Shown here one piece after another: positions 36,301 to 46,574 of a stretch of 64,000 bases of DNA; within the stretch, counting starts at the first letter, position 1, and every line of letters begins with the position of its first letter. The DNA comes from Erinaceus europaeus (Eukaryota > Chordata > Mammalia > Eulipotyphla > Erinaceidae): assembly GCF_950295315.1 (NCBI RefSeq), contig NC_080179.1:69158615-69222614 (forward strand), written 5' to 3'. The notes under the pieces were generated by a model. That model saw only the letters and a list, made by a program, of their open reading frames with translations. It had not been told where the DNA came from and made no database searches. The translations under genes were made by a program, and so were the position numbers.

Positions 36301-37169
36301 GCTGTGTCCCAAATATTTTGATAGATTGTGTCTTCATTTTCATTAGTTTCCAGGAACATTTGAATTTCCTGTTTGAGTGAATCTCTGACCCAGTGGTTCT
36401 TAATGAGTATGTTGTTTAGTTTCCAAATTCTGTGACTTTTAATAATTTTCTCTTGGCTGTTAAATGTTAGTTTTAATCCACTGTGATCTGAGAAGATACT
36501 TGGGATGATTTCAATGTTCTTGAATTTATTGATGCTGTCTTTGTGGCCTAACATGTGGTCTATGCTTGAGTGTGTTTTATGTGGATTTGAAAAGAAGGTG
36601 TATTCCAGTTTTTTGGGGTGAAGGACTCTGAAAATGTCCAAGAGGTCTAGTCTTTCAATCTCTTCATTCAATTCTCTTGTATCTTTGTTTGTTTTCTGCT
36701 TTGTTGATCTGTCTAAGTGTGACAGTGGGGTATTGAAGTCTCCTGCTATTATTGTATTACTATTGATGTATTTTTGAAATTCTTTCAGTAAGTGCTTGAC
36801 ATATTTAGATGGTCCCTTGTTGGATGCATAGATGTTAATAATTGTTAAGTCTTCTTGGCTGATTGATCCTCTAATCATTATGTAATGTCCTTGCCTATAT
36901 TTTATTACTTTATTTAATTTAAAATCTATCGTGTCTGAGATTAGAATAGCTGTTCCTGCCCTTTTTTTTGGTCCGTTAACTTGTATGATAGTTTTCCATC
37001 CTTTCACTTTAAGTCTGTGTTTATCTTGTTGTGACATATGGGATTCTTGCAAGCAGCATATGGTTGGATTATGTTTTCTGATCCATCCCCCAACTCTGTG
37101 CCTTTTGATGGGTGAGTTTAAGCCATTGACATTTATTGATATTATGGATTTAATGTATTGTAGTGCCAC
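33368..37169 (-). pseudogene. L1 ORF2, endonuclease/reverse transcriptase, broken
   Basis: ORF2p normally nicks target DNA and reverse-transcribes L1 RNA in the nucleus. The first 508 codons (37169-35643) start MALQYIKS and contain the endonuclease. N13, E42, Y114, D144, N146, T191, D204, S227, D228 and H229 all match the known L1 catalytic and binding set, shifted by one from human numbering. A stop codon at 35645-35643 interrupts the start of the reverse transcriptase. The frame then continues with [18 protein letters not shown] and the active-site FADD at about 35075-35064, up to a second stop at 34676-34674. An extra A in a five-base run (34597-34601) shifts frame, with a return to the original frame before 34172. 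The C-terminal Cys/His motif [18 protein letters not shown] (33806-33753) is intact. A two-base loss near 33713 shifts the last part, which ends YYAAIKNNE...LINRS. Normal order and about normal length (1.27 kcodons), but not translatable as one protein. Confidence 0.95.
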
Positions 37170-37231
37170 TGTTCAAAAAAAATTTTTTTTTTTGCTCTGA
37201 TATATTGCCAGTATTGTAGTGATGTTCTTGT

Positions 37232-38146
37232 TTATAAAAGGTCTTTTAGAACCTCTTTCAGGGCCGGTTTGGTTATGGTTGCCTCCTTTAACTGTTGTTT
37301 GTCTAAGAAGGTTTTGATCCCTCCATCTAGTTTGAATGAAAGTCTAGCAGGATATATTATCCTTGGTTGAAACCCTTTTTCATTCAGGGCTCGATAGATA
37401 TCTTGCCATTCCATTCTGGCTTTTAAAGTTTGAGTGGAGAAGTCTGCAGATAATCTTATGGGTTTTCCCTTGTATGTGACTTTTTGTTTCTCTCTTGCAG
37501 TATTTAGGATCCTTTCTTTATCCTTACTTCTTCTCATTGTGACTGTGATGTGTCTTGGTGTCTTCAGGTGTGGGTTGATTCTGTTTGGTACTCTCTGGGT
37601 CTCTTGAATCTTGATGTCCTTTCTGTTATTCATGGCTGGGAAGTTTTCTTCTATTATTTCCTCTAGAATGTTTGCTTCCCATTCCTCTCTTTCTTCCTCT
37701 GGCAGGCCAATTATGCGAATGTTACTTCTTTTGAGATCATCCCATATGTCTCTGTTGTTGTTTTCAGTGTCTCTCAATCTCTTTTTAAGCTCTTTCACCT
37801 CTTTCTTCGTTTTCTCTAACTCATCCTCTGTCTGACTAATTCTGTTTTCTGCTTCTGTTAGTCTGCTTTCCCTTGCCTCAGCTTCTTTCTTCATTACAGC
37901 TATTTCAGCTTTCAGTTCTCTAATTGCCTCAAGATAATCAGTATTTTCCTTGGGGGTCTCAACTGTTGTTTCCCTAATACTGCCATTCCTTTCCTCCAAT
38001 GTTGTTTTCATTTCTGTGATTAATAAGTTTATTATTGCTTGCATACTTTTCTTATCTATGGTTACTTCTGGCTTATTTGTAGTTTCTTCTGGGCTCTTGT
38101 CTTCATTCATTGGAGTAGCAGTTTTATTTGTTTTTGATCTACCCAT
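37232..38146 (-). CDS. L1 ORF1 protein, intact (304 aa)
   Basis: ORF1p is the trimeric RNA-binding chaperone that packages L1 RNA in cytoplasmic particles. The frame is uninterrupted from ATG at 38146 to the stop at 37232. Residues 1-50 are a polar N-terminus. About 70-145 is Lys/Glu-rich with heptads, the trimer coiled coil. 141-149 (SNIRIIGLP) opens the RRM-type domain, which includes TPRHITVTMRR (196-206). About 217-290 is the C-terminal domain, with VTYKGKPIRLSAD (223-235) and IYPARLSF (264-271). The length is close to human (338) and mouse (about 357-371) ORF1p but slightly shorter. The start is the first ATG after the 5'UTR and begins MGRSKTNK. The reading frame is in phase with ORF2 of the same element. 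It is a transposon protein, not a host gene; whether it is expressed cannot be seen. Confidence 0.95.
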   Translation of the reverse strand: MGRSKTNKTATPMNEDKSPEETTNKPEVTIDKKSMQAIINLLITEMKTTLEERNGSIRETTVETPKENTDYLEAIRELKAEIAVMKKEAEARESRLTEAENRISQTEDELEKTKKEVKELKKRLRDTENNNRDIWDDLKRSNIRIIGLPEEEREEWEANILEEIIEENFPAMNNRKDIKIQETQRVPNRINPHLKTPRHITVTMRRSKDKERILNTAREKQKVTYKGKPIRLSADFSTQTLKARMEWQDIYRALNEKGFQPRIIYPARLSFKLDGGIKTFLDKQQLKEATITKPALKEVLKDLL

Positions 38147-38390
38147 TTTTTTATTTATGTGTTTCTTTTTCTATGCTCTGTTGTTCCTCAGTTGTTGTGT
38201 CTTGAGTACAAGCAACACTGTACTAAATACCTTTATGACAATTGTACTCACCAACCTCAGGAATTACAGTAGCAACTGAAGCACGTATTGAAGCAGTTTA
38301 ATCACTACTAGTTAGCAAAACAATTTCTCCAGTCCATGAAAAAATAGTGACCAAATCCCAGTGAAGAAGAAAGAGAAAAGAAAGAAGGGA

Positions 38391-39386
38391 TAGCAAGAAT
38401 AGACAGTTATGCGAATCTACTATGCACTGTATATTCTAGGGGTAACAAGAGGGGGAAGGGAAGTAGAGCAGAGATACACACATAGAGAGTCCACTCTGAG
38501 TCAGATTTCTTCCCCAAAATAATTCACAAATTCAGAAAGGCAAAGAAGAAGGAAGGAAGAAGTGTATGACAAGATAAAAAGAAAAAAAGAAAAAAGAGAC
38601 AAGAGAGAGAAAAGAGAAAAGATAAGAAAAAGAGCTGCAATTAAAGAACAGTGAAAGGAAAGGTTTTTTTGATTAATTTATTTTTAATTTAATTTATTTT
38701 TTTAATTAGCTAGGAGGAGGAGGGAGGGGAGAGTCTGTAGAGGAGGTAAGTAACGAGACAAGTTTCTCCCACAATAGATAAGATGCCCACTACCCTAGCA
38801 ATGAAAGATACCCTAAGAGTTAATTCTGATCAACCTAAAGGGGGGGGAAGATATATGCCTTTATATAATATTAATAATAAAATAGAGCAGGGTAAAAAAC
38901 AAACAAACAAACAAAACCCTGTGCCAGATTACCTCAAATCTCGTGATCAGAGGCAGCTGATTGTTAAGAAAGATAAAAAAAAAAAAAAACCTCAGGGCTA
39001 GACAAGGATAGCTGAAATAGACAGTTATGCAAATATACTATCCACTGTATATTCTAGGGGTAGCTAAAGGAGGAAGGGAAGTTGAGCAGAGATATTCGTA
39101 GTGAGAGTCCAACTCTGAGTCAGAATTCTTCCCCAAAATAATTCCCAAATGTGTATCAGTGAATTCAAAAAGCACACTGTTTGGTGGTGTGGGAGATGGG
39201 GCCTGTGGCTTTGGAAGCTGTAGGATTAAGGAAGAAAGGATGGCAAGAATGAAAAAAAGAAAAGAGAGAGAGAGAGAGTAAAAAGAAAAAGATAAGAAAA
39301 AGAACAGTCATAAAAGAGTGGTGAAAGGAAAGAGTTATTTATTTATTTATTTTTAATTATTTAATTAGCTATGTGGGGTGAGGTGG
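38391..39386 (-). repeat. diverged direct duplication in the L1 5'UTR
   Basis: agacagttatgc, actgtatattctaggggta, agcagagata, tccccaaaataatt, gataagaaaaag and gtgaaaggaaag occur in the same order at 38401-38662 and 39019-39332. The offset grows from 618 to 670 bases. The parts between the two copies are not obviously alike, so this may be an old pair of promoter monomers. Confidence 0.85.
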
Positions 39387-39753
39387 GGGGGTTGGCTACT
39401 TAGAAAGAAAAAAAGCCAGAGGTTTCAGAAGGGGATAGACTTAGAGCGAATGATACTCCCTGGTGGGACAGGAATTTTGGTAAAGAAAGGGGCTCAGCAG
39501 GGGAGCCTGCTAGGAGCTGGTCCCCAGGGGCTGGTTATGGGGGGGAGGGGGAGGAGGTGTGCTTAATAATTTAAAAGAAAGAAAAAACATTTTTTTCCCT
39601 TTTTTCCTACTCTATATTTTAACCCAAATTAGGTTATAGTCACCTCCTTGGTGTTACCACTAGGACCTCTTATTGACTGGCCTACTAAAGGCAGAAAATC
39701 CTACTGTTTCCAGAAGATGTGGTCAGAGCTCAAGCCACTAGCAGCTTCTCAGT

Positions 39754-39763
39754 CCGCCATCTT
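39754..39763 (-). promoter_or_regulatory. YY1-type site at L1 5' end
   Basis: CCGCCATCTT on the plus strand reads AAGATGGCGG in L1 sense, starting about 15 bases from the 5' end. Human L1 has a YY1 site at the same place, where it sets the transcription start. The adjoining TTCCCGGAAG also fits an ETS-type core. Confidence 0.7.
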
Positions 39764-39777
39764 CCGGGAACTCCTCA

Positions 39778-39788
39778 TCTCTCTTTCT
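39778..39788. repeat. L1 target-site duplication, right copy
   Basis: tctctctttct, partner of 31998-32008. Confidence 0.92.
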
Positions 39789-39936
39789 CTCCCCCTCTCT
39801 GTCTTCCCCTCCTCTCTCCATTTCTCTCTGTCCTATCCAACAACGATGACATCAACAACAACAACAATAACTACAACAACAATGAAAAACAACAAGGGAA
39901 ACAAAAAGGGAAAATAAATAAATATAAAAAAATAAA
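39778..39936 (+). mobile_element. SINE, form A, 3' part (split by L1)
   Basis: Continues the CT tract (ctccccctctctgtcttccc), CAA-rich tail and AATAAATAAATATAAA of the SINE begun at 31895. Confidence 0.95.
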
Positions 39937-40219
39937 GGGAGTCAGGCGGTAGCGCAGTGGGTTAAGCATACTGGTGCCAAGCTCAAGGACTGGCGTAAGG
40001 ATCCCGGTTCGAGTCCCTGGCTCTCCACCTGCAGGGGGGGTCGCTTCACAGACGGTGAGGCAGGTCTGCAGGTGTCTATCTTTCTCTCCCCCTCACTGTC
40101 GTCCCCTCCTCTCTCCATTTCTCTCTGTCCTATCCCACAACAACGACATCAATAACAACAACAATAATAACTACAACAATAAAAAAACAAGGGCAACAAA
40201 AGGGAATAAATAAATAAAT
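39937..40219 (+). mobile_element. SINE, form A, placed in the tail of the previous SINE
   Basis: Complete copy starting gggagtcaggcggtagcgca. It sits directly in the A-rich tail of the split SINE. Both SINEs together are bounded by ataaagacatgtc (31882-31894 and 40220-40232), so the second landed in the first one's tail or the two were inserted as a dimer. Confidence 0.95.
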
Positions 40220-40232
40220 ATAAAGACATGTC

Positions 40233-40680
40233 ATGTAAGTCTAAACATTTTTACCCCGGTGTGTGGATCTCAGGGCAATTCTGATCCAAAGGAGATGGCT
40301 TACAATTTTCTTGTGGACTAATTAAGCAGTAAATACCCACTGTCACTTTTTTGGCTTAGAAATGTGAACTATAATTGTGATGTTTTAGGAAATGATAGAA
40401 ACATGGTCCAAATGCTAGAAACCCAATTGTGCACTAAAGTTTGGCTTTGCGTAGTATAGAAAAAGTTAGGGCTTTATCTCACAGAGCTTTGAATAATATG
40501 CAAGGGAGTCTTCTTTCAAGTTGTGCATGTTCAGCCAGATGTGTGACAAGTGTTGCCTATCTGATTTATCCTTTAACATAAGACTTAACTTTAATAAAAT
40601 TACCTTATTTGTTGGTTACTGATTTATAGTATGGTTGTTGACACACGGGTATATTTTCTCATCTCTCCATAATAGGTATC
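40233..40680. other. unique sequence, no gene seen
   Basis: AT-rich sequence without recognised repeats. Confidence 0.5.
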
Positions 40681-41252
40681 TGCAAAATGTTCTTATCCCC
40701 CAAGATGGATCCTTTTCCACCACCATGCACCAAACCCCAAGGCTCCTCCATAAGTTCCCTTCCCCTTCTTCCCCAGAGTCTTGTCTTTGGGTTTAATATA
40801 CCAAACATCTATATGTTTTCCCTTATTTAAAAAAATAAATGTTCCCAGGAACAACAAAATAGACCCCCTTGTGGGCCCCCATAGGACCTTCCCCTCAACC
40901 TGGATCAACTATGGAAGAGAACGTTCCATCCTCAGAAGGGAGGCTGGACCACATACTCTATGCTACACCTGAGGAAGATGGGTCAATACTGGGGCAGCTT
41001 GGAATGTCCCTACTCATGACCACAGAATGTGAGCTCAGACCTAGAGGGATGTAGAGGTCACACAGGCTCCTAAGCTAATTATGGGCCCCAGATCACATCA
41101 AATTGATGGGGTTTACAGTAATATTTATACCCCTTTTCCATATTAGGGAACTACTGTCTTCCCTGACCCAGCTTTTTGGTCCTTTTCCCAGCCATGACAT
41201 CTTCCCAGACAATAATTAGGATTCACCTGCATATCAGATTTCGGGCTCAGGC

Positions 41253-41286
<34 letters not shown>

Positions 41287-41815
41287 CTAGTATAGCTACA
41301 GGGCCTTTGAAACATAACTAAAATATGCCTACTAGCTATCTACAAAATGGAGGACCCCCCAATGCCTCACCTGCACTATTCCAGCCTTTAGGTCCATAAT
41401 TGTCTAACAGTTTGCTTGACTTTGTGTATTAACTCTCTTTTCAGCCAACAGGTTCCAGATGCTAGCAGAATGCGACCAGACTTCCCTGGACAGACAACCC
41501 CACCAATGTGCCTTGGAGCTCTCCTTCCCCAGAGCCTTCCCCACTATGGAAAGAGAGAGACAGGCTGGGAGTATGGATCGACCTGTCAACGCCCATGTTC
41601 AGTGGGGAAGCAATTACAGAACCCAGACCTTCCACCTTCTGCACCCCACAATGATCTTGGCTCCATACTCCTAGAGGGTTAAAGAATAGGAAAGCTATCA
41701 GGGGAGGGGATGGGATACAGAGTTCTGGTGGTGGGAACTGTGTGAAGCTATATCCCTCTTATCTTATGGTTTTGTCAATGTTTCCTTTTTATAAATAAAA
41801 AATTTTAAAAAAAAG
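40681..41815 (+). mobile_element. L1 3'UTR, plus strand, 5'-truncated
   Basis: The last 400 bases match the reverse complement of the full-length L1 3'UTR (ggcatccttgatgcc-type core replaced by ctagcagaatgcgaccagac, then tcaacgcccatgttcagtgg and aagaataggaaagctatcag) and end in tttttataaataaaaaattt. Upstream 3'UTR-like sequence reaches back to about 40681 and includes C-rich ccccttcttccccag. The 5' limit is approximate. Confidence 0.82.
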
Positions 41816-41848
41816 TTCCTCCGTTTTTGTTTACAAATGTATCTGTTC

Positions 41849-41910
41849 TTTCAAAGTCAGAGTGATGAGAGAGAGAGAGAGAGATTTCAAAGTCAGAGTG
41901 ATGAGAGAGA
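41849..41910. repeat. 36-bp tandem duplication with (GA)n
   Basis: tttcaaagtcagagtgatga followed by GA repeats occurs at 41849 and again at 41885. Confidence 0.95.
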
Positions 41911-42060
41911 AAGAGAGGAGAGAGGAGACTACTAGAGATTCTGGGAGTGTCTGAGTAAGTAATTAGACATGTAGAGTGGACATCTACTGTTACACACTGG
42001 AAGAACACTCAGATCTGACATTCTTGTTATCATTGTTTTGAGTGTTGATTGTACCACATC

Positions 42061-42337
42061 AAGATAGGTTGTCTCCTACGCTGGGAGTATGGATTGACCT
42101 GCCAACACTCATGTTCAGTGGGGAAGCAATTATAGAAGCCAGACCTTCCACCTTCTGTGCCCCACAATGACCTGGGGTTCATGCTCCCAGAGGGATAAAG
42201 AATAGGAAAGCTGTTGGGGGATGGGATGGGACACAGAGTTCTGGTGCTGGGAATTGTATGGAGTTGTACCCCTCTTATCCTCTGTTTTCTCATCAGTGTT
42301 TCCTTTTTATAAATAAAAAGAAAGATAGGTTGTCTCC
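42061..42337 (+). mobile_element. short L1 3' end with perfect 16-bp target duplication
   Basis: L1 3'UTR sequence at 42077-42321 (gctgggagtatggattgacc to tttataaataaaaag) lies between exact repeats aagataggttgtctcc at 42061-42076 and 42322-42337. It is a 245-base, severely 5'-truncated insertion and looks young. Confidence 0.97.
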
Positions 42338-43084
42338 AAATATATACTTTTACATTTATCCCAGATGCTACTCAATTTCTGTTTTACTAGGGCACTCATG
42401 TTCTTTTAATTGGGGAAAGATTTCTTCTGAGCCAAACCTAGTACTGATGGTATGTTTGCATTGTCCTCATGTGATCAATAGCTACTCCCCAGCAAAAAAG
42501 AATTGTTTTCCACTACTCAAAGCTTACATTCAAATGATCACAGGCAGTAAACGTATGCTGGTATGTTCCCGGAAATTTTTCATCTTGATAAAATAATTTA
42601 GTAAGAGATTAAATCTCCTTATGACTTTTCATTTTGAAGTTTCAATTATTCTCTGCAAAGTTACAGGATTATTAGTGTTGTAAGTGGAAGAAATTCATAA
42701 TGTTAATTTTGTTACTTCCGTAGACTAGCAATCATCATCATCATCATGACCATCATCATCAAGGTCTGTGTAACAGTAATGGCACTGTTTGCCAAGGGTG
42801 TTTTTTTTCCTTTCACACTTGAAACAGGGACACTGAAGTTCAGTATGTCTCTAGATCAAACACTTACCTGACTCTCTGAGTTTTCCCTAAAGTCGTACTG
42901 ATAGCTTTTTAACTGGAAACTTTAACTTTCTAGGCAAAACTCTTACTTTAAAACATAATGTGCTTACTATTTAATCATCATGTTTTACAGAATGCCTTCC
43001 AGATTAGTCTGTTCCTTAAAATGTATGAAATCATTGCAAGAACAAATAACCATAAACAACGGAATCACCTGAGATTTTTTCTTT
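42338..43084. other. unique sequence with (ATC)n
   Basis: An (ATC)n-like run lies at 42730-42762; no gene or other repeat is seen. Confidence 0.55.
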
Positions 43085-43372
43085 GGTTTTGTATTGTTGT
43101 CTTGATAGCAACAAGAGAAACATGAGAAAGCAGGGAGAATGGGAGAGAGGGAGAGAGAGGGAGAGAGGGAGGGAGGGAGGGAGAGAGAGAGAGACAGAGA
43201 AAGAGAGAGATGGAGAGAGAGAGGGAGAGAGAGAGAGAGTGCTGAAACTCTGCTTCACTGCCAATGAAGATTCTCCCCTGCATGTGGGGATCTGAGACTT
43301 GAACCTGGGTCCTTGAACATGGTAACTAACATGTGCACTCCACTGAGTATGACACCACGAGGTTCCCATATG
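43085..43372 (-). mobile_element. SINE, form B, with expanded purine tract
   Basis: Head at 43372 (gggaacctcgtggtgtcata), B box tgaacctgggtcc in reverse order, and a GA/GGA-rich tract grown to about 100 bases (43138-43238). Confidence 0.85.
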
Positions 43373-43843
43373 AGAATTCTTATAAGACAAGCATAACTAG
43401 GGTTGAAATGAAAAGTAACAGATTCTCTCAGAATCCAACCATGGAAGATAAAGAAATTCCTTCTTTTCCAGAAGAAGAAATGTGAAACAAGTGGAAACAA
43501 AGATTACAATAATGAGATGCAGTTGTCAGTGTCTCTCCCCACCCTCCCTGCCCAGACCACAGTTACAAAATTGCTGTGATGGATCAGAGCAAAGCGACAA
43601 ACACTGGCCATGCACTAGCTGCTAGGAGCAATTTCTTCTTGTTCTAGAATGTCAGTCTGACAGTGTAAGGTTGCTTGTCAAACACAGAATCATATGTGGA
43701 GATCAAATTTAAATGCTTCATCCTTTTAAGATGTTGATTTGGGATTTTACACGGCTGAAGCTGAAGTCATGGGAACTTGGGTGAAACTCTAATTCTCACT
43801 TGGGATTTGAATGTGATCCCCCCCTCTTTTCTCTCTTATTAGT

Positions 43844-43848
<5 letters not shown>

Positions 43849-43879
<31 letters not shown>

Positions 43880-43890
43880 ACACACACACG
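43849..43890. repeat. (CA)n microsatellite
   Basis: About 20 units with one interruption. Confidence 0.97.
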
Positions 43891-44639
43891 TTGGTACTTC
43901 TACTATTCTTTTTCTTTCAATCGTTTGAGTGGGTGATTTTGGTTTCTTGTCATAGTGTTTTCATTCTCTTGCAGTTGCTTGTATGTCAGCAAGATGTTAC
44001 GGCTGTTTGATGGATGGCATGATAGAGATGAGATGATGGCTAACTCATTCTTGATTGCTCCTAGAATGTGGCAAGCTACATTTCATTCAGCAAAGTTTAC
44101 ACAGCTGTGCATGAGGACACTCTATGAGGCCTTGGAGTTCAATCACTCAGCAAAATAAATCAATCAGTAAATATTTATTGAACATCTACTCTGTTGGTAC
44201 AAAAAGCCATCAAGAATTGGTACTGGAACATATTACTTATCCATAGAGAAGATGTTTGCCCCTAAGAAGCTCTTAATATTTGTCAGATATTCTGGGAGAG
44301 ATTTAGAGGATTTGATGACACGATGGAAAAGTCTGTGTAAAGTTGTACATATTTGATGGAATGATAGATACCAAGCCTAAAGAAACTTATACTCAAGTGT
44401 GAAAAGCTCCCCCTACAGCCTCCAAACAGAACAAACCAATCAAATAAATAACAAATCAAGAGACTCTCTTTAGAAATACAGGTTTGTCTATAGTCATACT
44501 ACTATGAACAAACCTCACTTGGTAGATTCTCAGAAATGAGTCAGGCCTATCTAGTGGAAGAAATTTAGGGTCAATATTGTTGAGTGAGTCTAACTTCTTG
44601 AATTATGTGTTGTACAGATACGCTTTGACTAAAAAGTAG

Positions 44640-44695
44640 AGACAAAAAAGGAGGAGGAAGAGAAGAAGGAGAAGGAGGAGAAGAAGAAGAAGGTA
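44640..44695. repeat. purine triplet tract (GAA/GGA)n
   Basis: Pure purine, aaggaggaggaagagaagaa type. Confidence 0.95.
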
Positions 44696-45266
44696 ACAGC
44701 TACCCAGTGAGAGGTGGACTCAATAGTCTGCACAGGAATATAGCACCGAGCCAGGTAAGAAAGTCGAGGGTCATGGTTTTTAGGAGTATGTGCACTGTCT
44801 GAAGGACTCGTGGGCATCCTTCCATGCAGCCAGAGTGCTGATTCTCACGTGTTTAACCACTTTCTAAAGTGCTACAATGCCAGGCACTGGTATTAGAAGC
44901 AGTTTCTCATTCAGTCTTCTCATTCAGTAAGCCTTAGGAGCAGTTAATATTGACTCAGTTTTTTTTACAGATGAGCAAAGGAAAACTTAAAAAAGCTTAG
45001 TAACATTCCCAATGCCAAATAGCAGATAAGTGGCAGCATTAGGATTCCAGCTTTATTTTTAAGTGAAATCCAGCCTCAGATCCATAACACATGCTTTCAC
45101 CAACTCCTATGTGTTTATCTGACTTGACACTATGTCTACTTTTATGAGCAGGTGTTTTAGGTGTAAAGCATGATGGGAAAAATTTGAAACATGATGCAAC
45201 TTTACACGAATTTACTGTTATGTTCCTTTTCTGCACACTCCTATAATTTATTTCATTTCTTTCTTT

Positions 45267-45414
45267 TTAAAGATTTTATTTGTTTATGAGAAAGGTAGGA
45301 AGAGAGAGAAAGAACCAGACATCACTCTGGCACATATGCTGCTGGGGATCAAACTCAGGACCTCACGCTTGAGAGTATCCAAAGCTTTATCACTGCACCA
45401 CCTCCCAGACCACT
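45267..45414 (-). mobile_element. old SINE, form C
   Basis: agaaccagacatcactctgg, gctggggatcaaactcagga, cctcacgcttgagagtatcc, tttatcactgcaccacctcc. A well-kept copy of a family that includes 17352-17506 and 47005-47148. Confidence 0.85.
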
Positions 45415-45584
45415 AATTTATTTCATTTCTATGCACTTTTATTTTCCATTACTTATCACCTAGTATGTCTCTATTGGCCTCTCTAGATTATATTCTAATA
45501 AATAAGTGTTTATCAAGTCATAAAGTATGGCCAGAGAAGGGAAATACAAAGTAAAGCTTGTACTGCTTTGCTGTATTGTCCTGA

Positions 45585-45762
45585 GAAGGAGGACAGGGAG
45601 AAGGCAGAGGGAGTGGGGGCTTTCAGGTCCTGGCACATGATGACAAAAAAGGACCTAAGTTGGGGGTGAAGTGTTTTGCAGACACTTACCATGGTGGGAT
45701 GTGAATTGTACCCATGTGCCAACAATTGTACTGCAAACTGTTAGTCTCCCAATTAAAACTAT
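45585..45762 (+). mobile_element. old L1 3' end fragment
   Basis: gcagacacttaccatggtgg, tgtgccaacaattgtactgc and aaactgttagtctcccaatt correspond to the L1 3' end at 52509-52565 (gtcaacaactatactgtgaa). A (TA)-rich tail follows. Confidence 0.65.
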
Positions 45763-46162
45763 ATATGTACATATATATATACATATATTTCCATATAAAT
45801 TCACTAAACATCTGCAGTTGAATTAAATTTTTCTGTAGTCGATGCCATTCCCTTAGATTTTTAGATTGCTTTTTTTTTTAAAAACAAAAAACACCACACA
45901 CACCCATAATACATTGTCCACACGTTCTGGTTTTAGTTTCTAGCAACTGGAGCCACAGAATTTAAGGACATTTGAAAAACAGGTCTCAGCATAAAATCTT
46001 TCCAGATTTCTGTGATTTTCCTCAATTTGCTTCAGAAATACTGAGCCCAAGAGCATTTTTAAATTGTTGCTTCTTTGTATCAAGTTTCTCTAAAGCCTAG
46101 TTCTCACACAAAATATTCTTTTTGAATTCATGTCTAATGCGCTTGAATAAACACATGTATTT

Positions 46163-46442
46163 ATTTATTTATTTTTTTAAATTTATTTTCCCTTTTTGCT
46201 ACCCTTATTGTTGTAGTTATTATTGTTGTTATTGGTGTTGTTTTTGTTGGGTAGGACAGACAGAAATGGAGAGAGGAGGGGAAGACAGAGAGAAGGAGAG
46301 AAAGACACCTGCAGACCCACTTCACCGCCTGTGAAGCGACTCTTCAGCAGGTAGGGAGCTGGGGGCTCAAACCAGGATCCTTATGCCGGTCCTTGTGCTT
46401 CATGCCATGTGCACTTACCTGCTGCGCTACCTCTGGACTCCC
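46163..46442 (-). mobile_element. SINE, form A, with target duplication
   Basis: Complete minus-strand copy, flanked by aaacacatgtattt (46149-46162) and aaacacgtgtattt (46443-46456). It faces the plus-strand SINE at 46575 tail to outside, about 130 bases away. Confidence 0.95.
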
Positions 46443-46574
46443 AAACACGTGTATTTTAGGATATAGTCTAGAGCAAGAAAATAGGGCCAGGTTGGTTGAT
46501 CATCATAATATGCTTACTCATATAATTCAACTTTGCAATTATAACAGCAAAAATAACCATCATAAAATCCTGGG

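Larger units (their letters stand above)
32009..39777 (-). mobile_element. full-length L1, about 7.77 kb
   Basis: Complete LINE-1 on the minus strand: 5'UTR 39777-38147, ORF1 38146-37232, a 62-base spacer, ORF2 from 37169 to about 33368, and a 3'UTR to 32009 that ends in an A-rich stretch (TTTTTTATTTAAG on the plus strand). Both ends are fixed by the 11-bp duplication tctctctttct, and the host SINE reads through once the L1 is removed. The intact 5' end, intact ORF1 and exact duplication point to a fairly recent insertion. ORF2 carries several disabling changes, so this copy cannot move by itself. Confidence 0.97.
38147..39777 (-). promoter_or_regulatory. L1 5'UTR / internal promoter
   Basis: 1.63 kb upstream of ORF1, the position of the L1 internal RNA polymerase II promoter. 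It contains purine-rich tracts, a G-rich part at 39378-39560 and a partial internal duplication (38391-38716 and 39009-39386). The 5' end is marked by the target duplication. Confidence 0.85.
43373..45266. other. unique sequence with microsatellites
   Basis: Contains (CA)n at 43849-43890 and a GAA/GGA-rich tract at 44640-44695. No SINE, L1 or coding frame is recognised in 1.9 kb. Confidence 0.55.

Noticed and set aside
43031..43390. 119-codon minus frame, serine/leucine-rich
   Set aside because: Translation of the CT tract of a SINE.
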